A stretch of DNA of 64,000 nucleotides from Bacteroidia bacterium (GCA_041391665.1 JAWKNO010000001.1:2232001-2296000), one strand, 5' to 3'. Shown: positions 44,156-54,079, counted from the first letter of the stretch. Notes: generated by a model from the letters alone, not told the origin. Numbers and translations: made by a program.

Positions 44156-45304
44156 TTAACCTTTTGGGAGCGTAAAGAAAAATGTTGTACCTAAACCCGG
44201 CTGAGATTCTGCCCATATTTTTCCTTTGTGCCGGTCAACGATTTGCTGACAGATTGCAAGGCCTACACCATCTCCCGTGTATTTGTCTTGTGAATGTAGT
44301 CTTTTGAACATTTCAAATATTGTATCAACATATCGGGGGTCAATACCAATGCCATTATCGTTTACAAAAAATGTCCAGTCACTGTTTGTCTCCTCTACAC
44401 CGACTTCAACTACGGGTGGCCGTTTATCATTAAATTTGATGGCATTTCCTATGAGGTTTTGGAAGAGTTGAAAAAGTTGATTGGGATCTCCTGAAATTGT
44501 GGGCAAATGGCCGATGGATACAGATGCATTGTGTTTTTCGATTCGGGCGCTAAGGCCAATGGTTACTTCCTGAACAAGCTGATTACAATCTACAGGAACC
44601 ATTTCATTTTCAACTGTTTTGATTTTGGAATAACGATAAATTGCGTCCAGAAGATTATGCATACGAAACGTCCCATCAACAGCAAATTTCATAAACTCAG
44701 TTTCTTCTTCATCCAACCTGTCGCCCAGCCTGGCCTTGAGAATCTGAAGGTAGTTACTTACCATTCTGAGGGATTCCTTCAGGTCATGTGAGGTGATATG
44801 AGCAAATTTCTCAAGAGATTCGTTGGATTTTTGAAGCTCATAGGTCCTTTCAGCAACTTTTTGTTCCAGCAACCGGTTGGCTTCAATCAACGCATTTTCG
44901 GCTAGTTGTTTTTCTACAATATGCTGGTGTTCCCGAAGCGCCCTTTCAACAATCCTTGGCATATTAGTGAGCGTCGATTCACTTTTTACGATATAATCCA
45001 TGGCCCCTTGCTTCAGTGAACTTACCGCAATTTGTTCATTCCCCTGACTGGTAAGGATAATTACCGGAATGGATGATTCTGCAAAATATCCATTCAGAAG
45101 GTCTTTTCCTGTCCCATCTGGCAATAGCCAGTCGATAATTGCAATATCAGAGTTCTGATGATACATATTTTCAGTAACCTCAGAGATATTATGTGCAATA
45201 TAGAACTCGACAGAATGTTCCCATTTCTGAAAGGCGCGGCGAATCAATTCAATGTGATCCGGATTATCTTCAACAAGAAGAATTTTTTTTGAAGAATCTG
45301 TCAT
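44156..45304 (-). CDS. Hybrid protein: receiver domain fused to histidine kinase
   Basis: 382 residues. The N-terminal receiver (1-125) has Asp58 (IAIIDWLLPDGTG) and Lys107 (YIVKSES). A coiled coil (130-165) leads to HisKA with SHDLKES (His173), then HATPase with LIGNAIKFND, VNDNGIGID and GDGVGLAICQQI. No membrane segment. It may take a phosphoryl group or regulate its own kinase through the receiver. It lies 33 bp upstream of the YfiT gene and ~100 bp downstream of a single-domain response regulator; the three kinases/regulators in this cluster (47333 to 44156) share one strand. Confidence 0.92.
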   Translation of the reverse strand: MTDSSKKILLVEDNPDHIELIRRAFQKWEHSVEFYIAHNISEVTENMYHQNSDIAIIDWLLPDGTGKDLLNGYFAESSIPVIILTSQGNEQIAVSSLKQGAMDYIVKSESTLTNMPRIVERALREHQHIVEKQLAENALIEANRLLEQKVAERTYELQKSNESLEKFAHITSHDLKESLRMVSNYLQILKARLGDRLDEEETEFMKFAVDGTFRMHNLLDAIYRYSKIKTVENEMVPVDCNQLVQEVTIGLSARIEKHNASVSIGHLPTISGDPNQLFQLFQNLIGNAIKFNDKRPPVVEVGVEETNSDWTFFVNDNGIGIDPRYVDTIFEMFKRLHSQDKYTGDGVGLAICQQIVDRHKGKIWAESQPGLGTTFFFTLPKG

Positions 45305-45400
45305 TTTAACTAATATTTTCCATATCTGAATTTTTACAACTGATGTGGGAGAATGTATTGTTAGAATAAAAAGTGACTACTCACAGGGAGGATATTGGGG

Positions 45401-45853
45401 CTAGTCTTTGGGAAGTTTATTTCGCTTAAACCAGTAATATCCAAGGTCATGTATCAGGGTAGAAAACTTGTCAGAACCGGTAGGCTTGACAAGATAGCTA
45501 TTGGCGTGATATTGGTACGCTTGACGTATATCTTCTTCTGACCGTGAGGTCGATAATATGACGACAGGAATTTCCTTTAATCTTTCTTTCTGTTTGACAA
45601 AGTTGAGAAACTCAATGCCATTCATGAGGGGAAGGCGAATATCGAGAATGATAAGATGAGGAACCGGAAACTCCTCATGATCTTCAAAAGGGCTTCTGTT
45701 CAATAAATAATCCAATGCTTTTTCCCCATTTTCCATATGGAAAATTTGGCTCTGTATTTTTATACTTTTCAGACTTCGCCGGATTAGTTCTGCGTGGTCA
45801 TGGTTATCTTCTACAAGAAGAATATTGATCATGGGGGTCAGTTCAATTTGCAT
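45401..45853 (-). CDS. Single-domain (Rcp1-like) response regulator
   Basis: 150 residues from the ATG at 45851-45853; the ATG at 45830-45832 (MINILLVEDN) is an alternative that avoids an 11-nt overlap with the upstream kinase gene. Receiver with phospho-acceptor Asp71 (LIILDIRLPLMNGIEFL) and Lys123 (SYLVKPTG). The EDNHDHAELIRRSL opening is typical of Rcp1-type regulators that pair with phytochrome-like or PAS kinases. No output domain. Likely the partner of the PAS kinase it overlaps or abuts. Confidence 0.92.
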   Translation of the reverse strand: MQIELTPMINILLVEDNHDHAELIRRSLKSIKIQSQIFHMENGEKALDYLLNRSPFEDHEEFPVPHLIILDIRLPLMNGIEFLNFVKQKERLKEIPVVILSTSRSEEDIRQAYQYHANSYLVKPTGSDKFSTLIHDLGYYWFKRNKLPKD

Positions 45854-47333
45854 GGATGTGACTTTTGGGAAGTGAGAAGAAAAATGTAGTGCCTTTACCA
45901 ATACCCGCTGATTCTACCCAGATTGAGCCGCCGTGAATTTCTATGATTTTATGACATAAAGCCAGCCCGATACCCGTGCCAGTATTGTGCTGGTCTAATT
46001 TCTCAAACAGATCAAAGATCTTTTTGTGAAACCGTGGTTCAATTCCTATTCCATTATCCTTTACCCAGAAGATCACATCTTCTGACAAGTCCGGATTTTG
46101 GGGGTTGGAAGGATGCCAGCCAACTTCAATTTCAATTTCTTTTTTAGGAATACTGTATTTGATGGCGTTTTCAATGAGGTTTTGTATGACTTCTCTCAGC
46201 CTTACGGGGTCTCCGACAACTGTCGGCAGGTTGGATTGTACTTTGATCTTAGCGTTTTTTTCTACAATCGCCCCATGGAGCAATGCCTGTATATCCACGA
46301 CGATCTGATTCATGTCCACTTGCTGACTAGTGGAGGTGGTTCGGCTCACTCTCGAAATATCCAACAATTCATCCAGTAATTGCCCCATTTTTTCGGCAGC
46401 ATTGCTGATCCGCTGGAAATCACTCAACATCTGACTGGTGGCTGTTTCGCTAAACTCCTGTTTGAGCAATGATAAAAATCCCTGAATGGTGACAAGTGGG
46501 CTTTTTAGATCATGGGAAACTGAATACGTAAACTTTTCCAGCTCGGCATTTTTTGTCTGTAACTCACGTATCAGGTTTTTCTGTTGGCTTTCATATTTTT
46601 TTCTTTCAGTTACATCAATCATAAATGCCAGTGTATTCTCAATTTGTTGTGTTTTGCCAAATAATCCAATAGCGGAAAGCATGACATCCATGATATCTCC
46701 ATTTTTTTTCACGATTCGATACTCCCGGTTCTTGGTAATACCTGTGGCAAAAAAATTTGGCAGCGATTCTTTTACGGCAATTTGTCTTGATTCCGGGGTC
46801 ATAAATTCCACGATCCCTCGACCGATCACCTCTTTCCGCTGGTACTGGAGCACTTCCAGCCAATATTCATTCACGTCAGTAATGATGCCTTGAGTGTCAA
46901 TCGAGTGCATCATCACGGGCGTATGATTATATAATATCCGGTAGCGGTTGTCGATCTGTTCAAGATTTTTTTGTGTTTTGACCAATTCCGTTACATCGGA
47001 TGTGATTACACCAAAATCGTCATCAATGGGAAAAACATTAATATACATATATCGGTCTTCAAAGCCATCTCTGGATACTTTCTCCTGCCATTTTGTTGGT
47101 TTTTTTTCTGAAAGCACTTTCAAGTACCGATTGTACCGGGGCGTCTGGTCTAACCCAGGCATGAGTTCATGCAAATGTTTCCCTATGACTTGGTCCTTGG
47201 TAAGACCAGGATGAAACGTATCAATATAGTGCTGGTTTAAATCCAATAGATACATATCAGCACTCCACAAAGAATAGGTTTCCCCTGCTGAGTTCCAGAA
47301 CCGGGTAAGTTTGTCGAAGGGTGAAGTCTTCAC
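45843..47333 (-). CDS. PAS-domain sensor histidine kinase
   Basis: 496 residues, soluble. Two PAS-like domains are seen: about 10-115 (SLWSADMYLLDLNQHYIDTF ... YMYINVFPIDDDFGVI) and about 125-240 (YRILYNHTPVMMHSIDTQG ... ENTLAFMIDVTERKK). A short coil is followed by HisKA with YSVSHDLKSPL (His about 274) and HATPase with NLIENAIKYS, VKDNGIGIE and GTGIGLALCHKI. It heads the minus-strand cluster with the single-domain regulator and the hybrid kinase, suggesting one phosphorelay. Confidence 0.93.
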   Translation of the reverse strand: MKTSPFDKLTRFWNSAGETYSLWSADMYLLDLNQHYIDTFHPGLTKDQVIGKHLHELMPGLDQTPRYNRYLKVLSEKKPTKWQEKVSRDGFEDRYMYINVFPIDDDFGVITSDVTELVKTQKNLEQIDNRYRILYNHTPVMMHSIDTQGIITDVNEYWLEVLQYQRKEVIGRGIVEFMTPESRQIAVKESLPNFFATGITKNREYRIVKKNGDIMDVMLSAIGLFGKTQQIENTLAFMIDVTERKKYESQQKNLIRELQTKNAELEKFTYSVSHDLKSPLVTIQGFLSLLKQEFSETATSQMLSDFQRISNAAEKMGQLLDELLDISRVSRTTSTSQQVDMNQIVVDIQALLHGAIVEKNAKIKVQSNLPTVVGDPVRLREVIQNLIENAIKYSIPKKEIEIEVGWHPSNPQNPDLSEDVIFWVKDNGIGIEPRFHKKIFDLFEKLDQHNTGTGIGLALCHKIIEIHGGSIWVESAGIGKGTTFFFSLPKSHIHAN

Positions 47334-47418
47334 AATTTACATTTTTACGGGTCAGACAATTTCAATATAAAAAATTATCTTCACAAACCGTATCTTCTTA
47401 TTGGAATATTATCAGGAC

Positions 47419-48072
47419 TTAGTAGTGCCCAATAATTTCCGTTCCAGCCAGATGGGCAAAATCATTGACTCTTTCAACCATCCACCGGGCTTTATGAAAT
47501 TGCAGAGCGGTGATCGAGGTGTTGTGGACCACTGTATGAAAAGTCATAGATGGGGAAGCATCCAGGATTTTTCTTACCAAAGATTTTATCGCAAATCCAT
47601 GCGAAAAAACCCCAACGTTACAATCCCGGTCTTTTTCCAGATTTTGGATCGTCTGATCCATCCAGTGATACATGCGATCTTCGACTTCCTTCTGCGATTC
47701 GCCTCCCGGAGGCTTGAAATTGTGTGGATCCGCCTTCAGCAGTGTCCGAACTTCAGGGGTATAATACTCCTCCCGGTTTTTTCCCTCCCATTCTCCCTGG
47801 GAAAGCTCTACCAGTTCTTCCGAATAAACTACTCTGCCATAGTCAAATCCTATATTTTCACAGGAAACCCGGGCCGTTTCCATTGCCCTGATCGCAATAG
47901 AACTAAATACGTGGTCAAAAGAAAATTGCTCTCTGGCAAGACGTTCTCCGAGCAATTGTGCCTGAATATATCCCCGGTCGGAGAGCGGATAATGGTTGCT
48001 GCGGCCGCCGATCAGATGGTTGTTGACATTTCCCATACTCTCGGCATGCCTGAAAAAATAGACTGTAATCAT
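47419..48072 (-). CDS. Histidine phosphatase superfamily protein
   Basis: 217 residues starting at the ATG at 48070-48072. It begins MITVYFFRHAESMGNVNNHL, with the RHA/RHG phosphohistidine motif at residues 8-10, a variant of the usual RHGE. Further on, LSDRGYIQAQLLGERLA is the conserved second motif, and NVGVFSHGFAIKSLVRKIL has the second catalytic His (FSHG). This suits the phosphoglycerate-mutase-like phosphatase branch; the substrate is unknown. It is divergently oriented to polA with 76 bp between the starts. Confidence 0.9.
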   Translation of the reverse strand: MITVYFFRHAESMGNVNNHLIGGRSNHYPLSDRGYIQAQLLGERLAREQFSFDHVFSSIAIRAMETARVSCENIGFDYGRVVYSEELVELSQGEWEGKNREEYYTPEVRTLLKADPHNFKPPGGESQKEVEDRMYHWMDQTIQNLEKDRDCNVGVFSHGFAIKSLVRKILDASPSMTFHTVVHNTSITALQFHKARWMVERVNDFAHLAGTEIIGHY

Positions 48073-48148
48073 AGGAATGCAAAAATGGGGCATTTACCCC
48101 AAATCGCAAATTTATTGTTAGATTGCCTGTGTGTTAAACCAAAAAAGA

Positions 48149-50914
48149 ATGTCCAAACATAAACTTTTCCTGCTTGACGGTATGGCGTTGTTGTTTCGCG
48201 CCCATTTTGCTTTTATCCGCGCACCACGGATCACCTCCAAAGGATTAAATACCAGTGCGGTATTTGGTTTTCTCAATACGTTGCTGGAAATCATCTCAAA
48301 AGAAAAGCCCACCCACCTCGCCGTGGCACTTGATACCAGCGGACCTACCTTCCGCCACCATGAGTACCCCGAGTATAAAGCGGGAAGAGAGGCGATGCCT
48401 GAAGACCTGGCAAAAGCCATCCCCTATATTTATCAACTGCTGAAAGTTTTGGACATTCCTGCCCTGGTTAAACCCGGTTATGAGGCAGATGATATTATCG
48501 GTACTGTCAGCCACCAGATTTCCGGCGAGGAATTCGATGTGTATATGGTCACCCCCGACAAGGACTACGCCCAGCTTGTCAAAGACCACGTCTTTCTCTA
48601 CAAACCCCGCTCAAAAGGCGGAGGGTTTGATATACTCGGGCCCAAAGAGATTGAGGAAAATTTTGGTGTACCGCCTTCAAAAATTATCGACCTGCTCGGT
48701 CTGCAGGGAGATGCCGTGGACAATATCCCAGGTATCCCAAAAGTAGGCCCCAAAACAGCGGTTGAATTGATTCAGCAGTTTGGTTCTGTCGAATCGATTC
48801 TGGAAAATGTAGATCTGGTTACGAAAAAGAGTATTCAGGAAAATCTCAGAAACTTCGGCCCCCAGGGTATTTTATCCAAGAAACTCGCCACCATTATGGT
48901 TGATATGCCGATCGAGTGGACCGAAAAAGACCTTCGCCTCGGCCATGCTGATCTTGAAGCCCTCGCGCCGCTGATGGAGGAACTGGAGTTTAAGAATATC
49001 GCGCTCCGCCTGCTCAATAGTTCCCTGAATCCTGTGCAGGTTGCTGATAATAATGATGGTGTCGGGGTACAACAGGAGCTGTCATTTGAAACCAGTCATA
49101 ATACCCTCGAAAATACCCATCACGAGTATCGCTTGTTGAAAACGGCGGAGGAACGGGCCGCACTTATCGACAAAATCAAAGCCGCAGGAGAATTTTGTTT
49201 TGATACAGAAACCACCAATCTCGATCCTATGATGGCAGAGATTGTGGGGCTTTCCATCAGCGTAAAAAAAGACGAGGCGTATTTCATTCATTTCCCGGAG
49301 AACCTATCTGATCAGGACGTGAAGGCGATCTTAAGCGAATTTCAGGAAGTGCTTACCCATCCCCATATTCTCAAAATAGGGCAAAACCTTAAGTATGATA
49401 TCCTGATGCTCCGCAACTATGGAATCGAGGTTGACGGGCCAATGTTTGACACCATGCTGGCGCACTACGTCATCAAGCCGGAGGGAAAACACAATATGGA
49501 TGCAATGTCTGAGGAATACCTCCATTATACCCCCGTCTCGATCGAAACGCTGATTGGACCCAAAGGCAAAAACCAGAAAACCATGCGTGAAGCCGACCTG
49601 GAACCGCTGGTGGAATATGCATGTGAAGATGCGGATATTACTTTCCAGCTCAAAAAAGCACTGGAAAAAGACGTGAAAAATGATTTTGTCTTTGAAAAAA
49701 TCGAACAGCCGCTCATGCCGATTCTGGCCGAAATGGAGTTTGAAGGTATACGGATTGATAAGCAGGCGCTCGATGAATATTCGGAAGAACTGGCAGGACG
49801 TCTGGTGATCCTCGAAAAGGAAATTTATGACCTGGCAGGAGAAGCGTTTAATGTCAATTCTCCCAAACAACTGGGTGAAATTCTTTTTGATAAACTGGGG
49901 TTAGGCAAAGGAGCCAAACAGAAAAAAACAGCCACCGGACAATATGTAACCAATGAGCAGGAATTGTCCTATCTGGCTGGAACCCATCCATTACCAGACC
50001 GTATTCTCGCTTTCCGGGGCGTAACCAAACTGAAGTCCACCTATGTGGACGCATTGCCTAAAATGATTAACCCCAAAACCGGCAGGGTACATACGACTTT
50101 CAGCCAATCTGTAGCAGTAACCGGGCGATTAAGCTCCGTAAACCCCAACCTTCAGAATATCCCGATCCGCACTGCCGATGGCCGGGAAGTCCGGAAAGGA
50201 TTTATTCCCCGCAGTGAAGACTATCTGCTACTATCTGCTGACTACTCGCAGGTCGAGCTGCGCATCATGGCAGCGATGAGCCAGGACCCCAATATGATGG
50301 AAGCATTTGTCAACCGTGAAGATATTCACCGGGCTACTGCTGCAAGAGTATTTGGGGTATCTCCGGAGCATGTTACCTCCGAACAGCGATCCCGCGCAAA
50401 AACCGTCAACTTTGGCATTATCTACGGTATTTCTGCTTTTGGCCTGAGCCAGCGAATGGGAATCAGCCGGACAGAAGCCAAAGAGATTATCGACGCATAT
50501 TTCTCCCAATATAGCAGGGTACAGGCGTTTATGGACGAATGTGTGGCCTCGGCTCAGAAAAAAGGGTATGTGGAAACACATTTTGGCCGAAGAAGATATC
50601 TCACCGATATCAACTCAAAAAATGCAACGGTAAGAGGATTTGCAGAGCGGAATGCGATCAACTCCCCGATTCAGGGAACCGCCGCAGACATCATCAAACT
50701 GGCGATGATTGGAGTAGCTGCGGCTATGAAAAAGGAAAACCTGAAATCAAAAATGGTGCTTCAGGTACATGACGAACTGGTATTTGATGTACACCGCGAT
50801 GAGGTATCGGTGGTAAGAGAGATCGTCCGGGAAAAAATGCTTACCGCAGTAGATATCGGCGTGCCGATGGATGTCGAAGTGGGAGTAGGGGAGAACTGGC
50901 TGGAAGCGCATTAA
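48149..50914 (+). CDS. polA: DNA polymerase I
   Basis: 921 residues from the ATG at 48149; a GTG six codons upstream (48131) is in frame but homology begins at the ATG. The N-terminal 5'-3' exonuclease (about 1-290) has LLDGMALLFRAHFAF, EADDIIG and DNIPGIPKVGPKTA (H3TH motif). The 3'-5' proofreading domain (about 310-500) keeps FDTETTNLDP and the DVHFQLKKAL-like exo III element. The polymerase domain has motif A LLSADYSQVELRIMA (about 697), motif B RSRAKTVNFGIIYGI and motif C QVHDELVFDV. All three activities should be present. Repairs DNA and removes Okazaki primers. It ends at a bidirectional terminator. Confidence 0.97.
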   Translation: MSKHKLFLLDGMALLFRAHFAFIRAPRITSKGLNTSAVFGFLNTLLEIISKEKPTHLAVALDTSGPTFRHHEYPEYKAGREAMPEDLAKAIPYIYQLLKVLDIPALVKPGYEADDIIGTVSHQISGEEFDVYMVTPDKDYAQLVKDHVFLYKPRSKGGGFDILGPKEIEENFGVPPSKIIDLLGLQGDAVDNIPGIPKVGPKTAVELIQQFGSVESILENVDLVTKKSIQENLRNFGPQGILSKKLATIMVDMPIEWTEKDLRLGHADLEALAPLMEELEFKNIALRLLNSSLNPVQVADNNDGVGVQQELSFETSHNTLENTHHEYRLLKTAEERAALIDKIKAAGEFCFDTETTNLDPMMAEIVGLSISVKKDEAYFIHFPENLSDQDVKAILSEFQEVLTHPHILKIGQNLKYDILMLRNYGIEVDGPMFDTMLAHYVIKPEGKHNMDAMSEEYLHYTPVSIETLIGPKGKNQKTMREADLEPLVEYACEDADITFQLKKALEKDVKNDFVFEKIEQPLMPILAEMEFEGIRIDKQALDEYSEELAGRLVILEKEIYDLAGEAFNVNSPKQLGEILFDKLGLGKGAKQKKTATGQYVTNEQELSYLAGTHPLPDRILAFRGVTKLKSTYVDALPKMINPKTGRVHTTFSQSVAVTGRLSSVNPNLQNIPIRTADGREVRKGFIPRSEDYLLLSADYSQVELRIMAAMSQDPNMMEAFVNREDIHRATAARVFGVSPEHVTSEQRSRAKTVNFGIIYGISAFGLSQRMGISRTEAKEIIDAYFSQYSRVQAFMDECVASAQKKGYVETHFGRRRYLTDINSKNATVRGFAERNAINSPIQGTAADIIKLAMIGVAAAMKKENLKSKMVLQVHDELVFDVHRDEVSVVREIVREKMLTAVDIGVPMDVEVGVGENWLEAH

Positions 50915-50919
50915 TATAC

Positions 50920-50963
50920 AAAAAAGGGCTGCTTTTCACAGATTGAAAAACAGCCCTTTTTTT
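50920..50963. terminator. Bidirectional terminator between polA and the M48 peptidase
   Basis: AAAAAAGGGCTG-C-TTTTCA (from 50920) and TGAAAAA-CAGCCCTTTTTTT form a long stem around CAGAT. There is a U-run on both strands, so it serves the convergent polA (plus) and M48 peptidase (minus) genes. Confidence 0.9.
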
Positions 50964-50982
50964 ATAGATTTAACCCGAATCG

Positions 50983-51792
50983 CTACTTACCCTTATACTT
51001 CTTCGCAAGTTCAATGGCTTCAGGTGCCCATGCTTTGAGATTCGCAGCCCTTGTTTCGGGTGAAGGGTGAGTGCTCATAAATTCGGGGGGAGCCTGCCCG
51101 CCGCCTGCTGCCATTCTGTCCCAGAAAGGACTCGCCGCATATACATCATACCCTGCAATTGCCATCAGATACAAACCGATATGGTCTGCCTCAGACTCAT
51201 GTTTGCGGCTAAAGGGAAGCAACGCACCGACCGTCGCACCTGCACCATATGCCTGAAGGAAAATATTGCGGGTTTCCGCAGGTTTGTCGCGCATCAGTAC
51301 ATCGATAGCTACGCCTCCGGCCTGAACGGCCAGTTGCTGGGTCATCCGCTCGTTGCCGTGGTTGGCTAGTGCATGGGCAATTTCATGCCCCATAACAACG
51401 GCAAGGCCGTTTTCATCTTTAGCAATGGGCATAATGCCTGAGTAAACTACTACCTTGCCTCCGGGCATACACCATGCGTTTACCGTTGAGTCGTTCTGTA
51501 TCAGGTTGAATTCCCACTGGAAATTCTCAAGCTTTTTTTCTAATCCATTGGCTTTGTAGTAGGTCTCGGCAGCTTTCTGAACGCGAAGTCCGACCCTCTT
51601 TACCATGTCCACCTGCTGTTTGTTGGTGGATATTTTATTTTCCTTGAGAAATGCGTCATACTGCGTAAAACTCATGGAATTCATGGTCGCCTCCGGGAGA
51701 AGTTTGGCCTGCCTGCGATTGGTAAACGGTACCCGAGAACAACCTACTAAAATCAGAATGAAGATAATTGCAAAAAAAACGATCTTTTTCAT
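50983..51792 (-). CDS. M48-family metallopeptidase lipoprotein (BepA/LoiP-like)
   Basis: 269 residues from the ATG at 51790-51792. Signal MKKIVFFAIIFILILVGC ends in lipobox Cys18, followed by SRVPFTNRRQAKLLPEATMN. The zinc motif is HEIAHALANH, at about residue 134, with the third ligand Glu in KHESEADHIG. This is the Oma1/BepA-type branch: a periplasmic, outer-membrane-anchored quality-control peptidase. The further upstream open frame (to 51843) is not used. Single gene, converging on polA. Confidence 0.93.
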   Translation of the reverse strand: MKKIVFFAIIFILILVGCSRVPFTNRRQAKLLPEATMNSMSFTQYDAFLKENKISTNKQQVDMVKRVGLRVQKAAETYYKANGLEKKLENFQWEFNLIQNDSTVNAWCMPGGKVVVYSGIMPIAKDENGLAVVMGHEIAHALANHGNERMTQQLAVQAGGVAIDVLMRDKPAETRNIFLQAYGAGATVGALLPFSRKHESEADHIGLYLMAIAGYDVYAASPFWDRMAAGGGQAPPEFMSTHPSPETRAANLKAWAPEAIELAKKYKGK

Positions 51793-52116
51793 ATACAAAA
51801 GGTTTAGGATTGTGAATGTCAATACAATTAACGTATTCCACAAAAATATTGCCTTAAAGGCTGAATTTCTATACTGTATGCAGATTGCTCTGCGAAATTC
51901 CGGTTTTAAATGAATAAGTTTTTGATGTAATCAATGAAAATATTTATTTATCTGATAATCAGGTATTTAAATTGAGTCTGTGTTCAGTCAAACTACGAAA
52001 AGTCGGTAACATACGTTTTCAATTGTAGTAGTAGGTAGAAGAGTGATTGCGTACTTTCACTAACTGCTAAAACTTAGACGGAAAATTGTATCACAAGTAA
52101 CTTAACCAAAGTAATT
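51793..52116. other. Intergenic region between M48 peptidase and small ORF
   Basis: AT-rich, with no ORF or RNA fold I can support. It is a divergent promoter region for the M48 gene (minus) and the small secreted ORF (plus). No consensus boxes are clear enough to call. Confidence 0.3.
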
Positions 52117-52359
52117 ATGGAACTATTTTTATCTCTTTTGTTCTGGCTATTTGGTCAGTCAGCTCCAAATCCTCAGGCAAATCAGGTTCCCTTAAATTCA
52201 AACGTTGGAAACCAAAATTATTATGTTTCCCAACCAGCTACCCCTTCTTCCCAACCTGTAATGGATGTGATAGAACGGCGTCGAACGATCCTGAGGAATG
52301 GGTTGCAGCATACCATTATTATTTTTGAAGACACACATTTCCGCCCCGGAAAAAACTAG
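52117..52359 (+). CDS. Small putative secreted or membrane-anchored protein, unknown
   Basis: 80 codons. The first ~14 residues, MELFLSLLFWLFGQ, are strongly hydrophobic. The next ~35 are Asn/Gln/Pro/Ser-rich (SAPNPQANQVPLNSN ... QPATPSSQPV), and the rest is basic and mixed (DVIERRRTILRNGLQHTIII). I recognise no family. Its stop lies within a 13-bp tandem repeat (CCGGAAAAAACTA at 52346-52358 and again at 52360-52372), so the C-terminus may have changed by a small duplication. Supported mainly by a clear ATG and good coding length for an otherwise empty region. Confidence 0.5.
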   Translation: MELFLSLLFWLFGQSAPNPQANQVPLNSNVGNQNYYVSQPATPSSQPVMDVIERRRTILRNGLQHTIIIFEDTHFRPGKN

Positions 52360-52388
52360 CCGGAAAAAACTATTGGAAACTGACGCTT

Positions 52389-53840
52389 TTATTCTGCTTT
52401 TTGTGCCATCCAGTCTTCAAGCCGGATCATTTCTGAATTGTCATTAATGTAGGTAATTGGTTGTTTTTGAGATTGTTCATCTTCAATCTCTTGCTGTATT
52501 TCTGATAAAGTCTCGGAAAAGGCATAGTTGTTTTTGTACCATTTCATCAGAATTTTAATCAGGAATACTGGGCGAATGACTGCCTGGTTTTTCTGCGTTC
52601 GTTTGATAAACTGCCGCATATTCAGGATTTTGGTTTCCATCAGATCCGAATTTCCCATCTCATACATGATCATGATTTCCAAAAGTCTCAGGTGAAGATT
52701 CATGCCAAACTTATCTGAAAGCAGGGGCGTGGTATCATTGAGTTTGAGATAGGCTTCCTTGAAGTTTTGTTCTTTGAAAAGAATACACGCGTGAAAATAA
52801 TGCCACTTGGCCGCCAGCATTTTTGAAGCTTCAAACTGCGGATGCGCCAATGCTTTGAGGATATACTTTTTGGCTTCTTTGAGGTCCTGCGCATCAAATG
52901 CCACACGAAATGTAAGCTCTAACCCTGTGAGATAATTCATCTCATCCTCGGAAAATATCTCCAGCGTCTTATGGGCATAGGTTTTGGCTTCAGAAAGGTT
53001 TTTCAGCCGGAGATTGACCTGTGCCAGCTGGCCGTAAGCGGAGGCTAGTTCCTGCTCCGAGTATTGTGCGCGATCTTCCTGAATAAGTCTCAGGTATTTT
53101 TGGCAGAAGTTTAAGGCTTCCTCGTCCTGATGAGCAATCTGCATATAGTAAATCTCGCTGAGATAGTATCTTTTCAGAATCAGCGGATGGCCCGTAGAAA
53201 CAGAAATATCGCGGATTTTGTCGATGGTTTTTCGCAAATCTTCTCTCTGCTTAGGCTTAATCGCCTGGTTGATAAGAAGATTGGAAATCGAATAATACAA
53301 AATCATGGCTTCATTGATGGAGGAGAGGAGTCGGTTGGCTTCCAACAGGCTTTCGGTTTTCTTCTCAAATTCCTTGACAGAGCTTCGGATGCTGTGCGTG
53401 CGATACAAAAGCAGTTCTGCCTGAAAATTTTCGTTGTGCAGTGCATACTTATCGGCGGTGGCGATTACCTGAAGCAAAAGATTTTTGCTGGCAACATATG
53501 CGCCCCTGCCCAGCAGTATTTCACCTTGCAGGAGTTTTTTTTGTGCCTGAAGATGAGCGTTGATGGAGGGAGACTTGTAACCGGTCAGGCTTTTATCGTG
53601 CAAAACTACATTCTCCAGCATTCTTTTCAGCCGAGACTTTGTGACTCTGAATGTATTATCCGGGTCCTTCCCATAAAGTTTCTCAGAATAAAATTCTTCC
53701 TCCCGTTCTTCATACCGTGTAACCAAATCAAATAATTTACCCATCTTCTCATATTCAAAAGGAGAATGACGAATAATATGCTTAATTTGCCGTATTTCCT
53801 GCTTTGTAAGCTTTCTGACTATGTCGTAGATGAGTGTCAT
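52389..53840 (-). CDS. TPR-like helical repeat protein of unknown function
   Basis: 483 residues from the ATG at 53838-53840. Almost wholly helical. The N-terminal ~100 residues (TKQEIRQIKHIIRHSPFEYE, then KLFDLVTRYEER and SRLKRMLENVVLHD) are charged. The rest contains degenerate tetratricopeptide-like repeats: LASAYGQLAQVNLRLKNLSE followed by AKTYAHKTLEIF is the clearest, with others at about 235 and 340. No enzymatic motif. It appears to be a family found in Bacteroidota, of unknown role, probably a scaffold. Divergent from the TonB receptor gene that follows. Confidence 0.7.
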   Translation of the reverse strand: MTLIYDIVRKLTKQEIRQIKHIIRHSPFEYEKMGKLFDLVTRYEEREEEFYSEKLYGKDPDNTFRVTKSRLKRMLENVVLHDKSLTGYKSPSINAHLQAQKKLLQGEILLGRGAYVASKNLLLQVIATADKYALHNENFQAELLLYRTHSIRSSVKEFEKKTESLLEANRLLSSINEAMILYYSISNLLINQAIKPKQREDLRKTIDKIRDISVSTGHPLILKRYYLSEIYYMQIAHQDEEALNFCQKYLRLIQEDRAQYSEQELASAYGQLAQVNLRLKNLSEAKTYAHKTLEIFSEDEMNYLTGLELTFRVAFDAQDLKEAKKYILKALAHPQFEASKMLAAKWHYFHACILFKEQNFKEAYLKLNDTTPLLSDKFGMNLHLRLLEIMIMYEMGNSDLMETKILNMRQFIKRTQKNQAVIRPVFLIKILMKWYKNNYAFSETLSEIQQEIEDEQSQKQPITYINDNSEMIRLEDWMAQKAE

Positions 53841-54079
53841 AAGAGAATGGATACAATATTTTTCGGAAAAAATAGAAAAAATCGTGTAATCCATTACATT
53901 TTTTCTGAATGAATACTTGATCTATATTGAATAGTTTTGAAGAATACCCCCAAAGTCTGCTCCAATTGGTTTCTTATATTGGAAATAATGCGGGGGAATT
54001 TGGAAATGTAAAAGTTCATTGGCTATTTTATCGGTCATTCGTTCAGCAAACTGTAATAAAACATCAGCCTATAGGTAAT

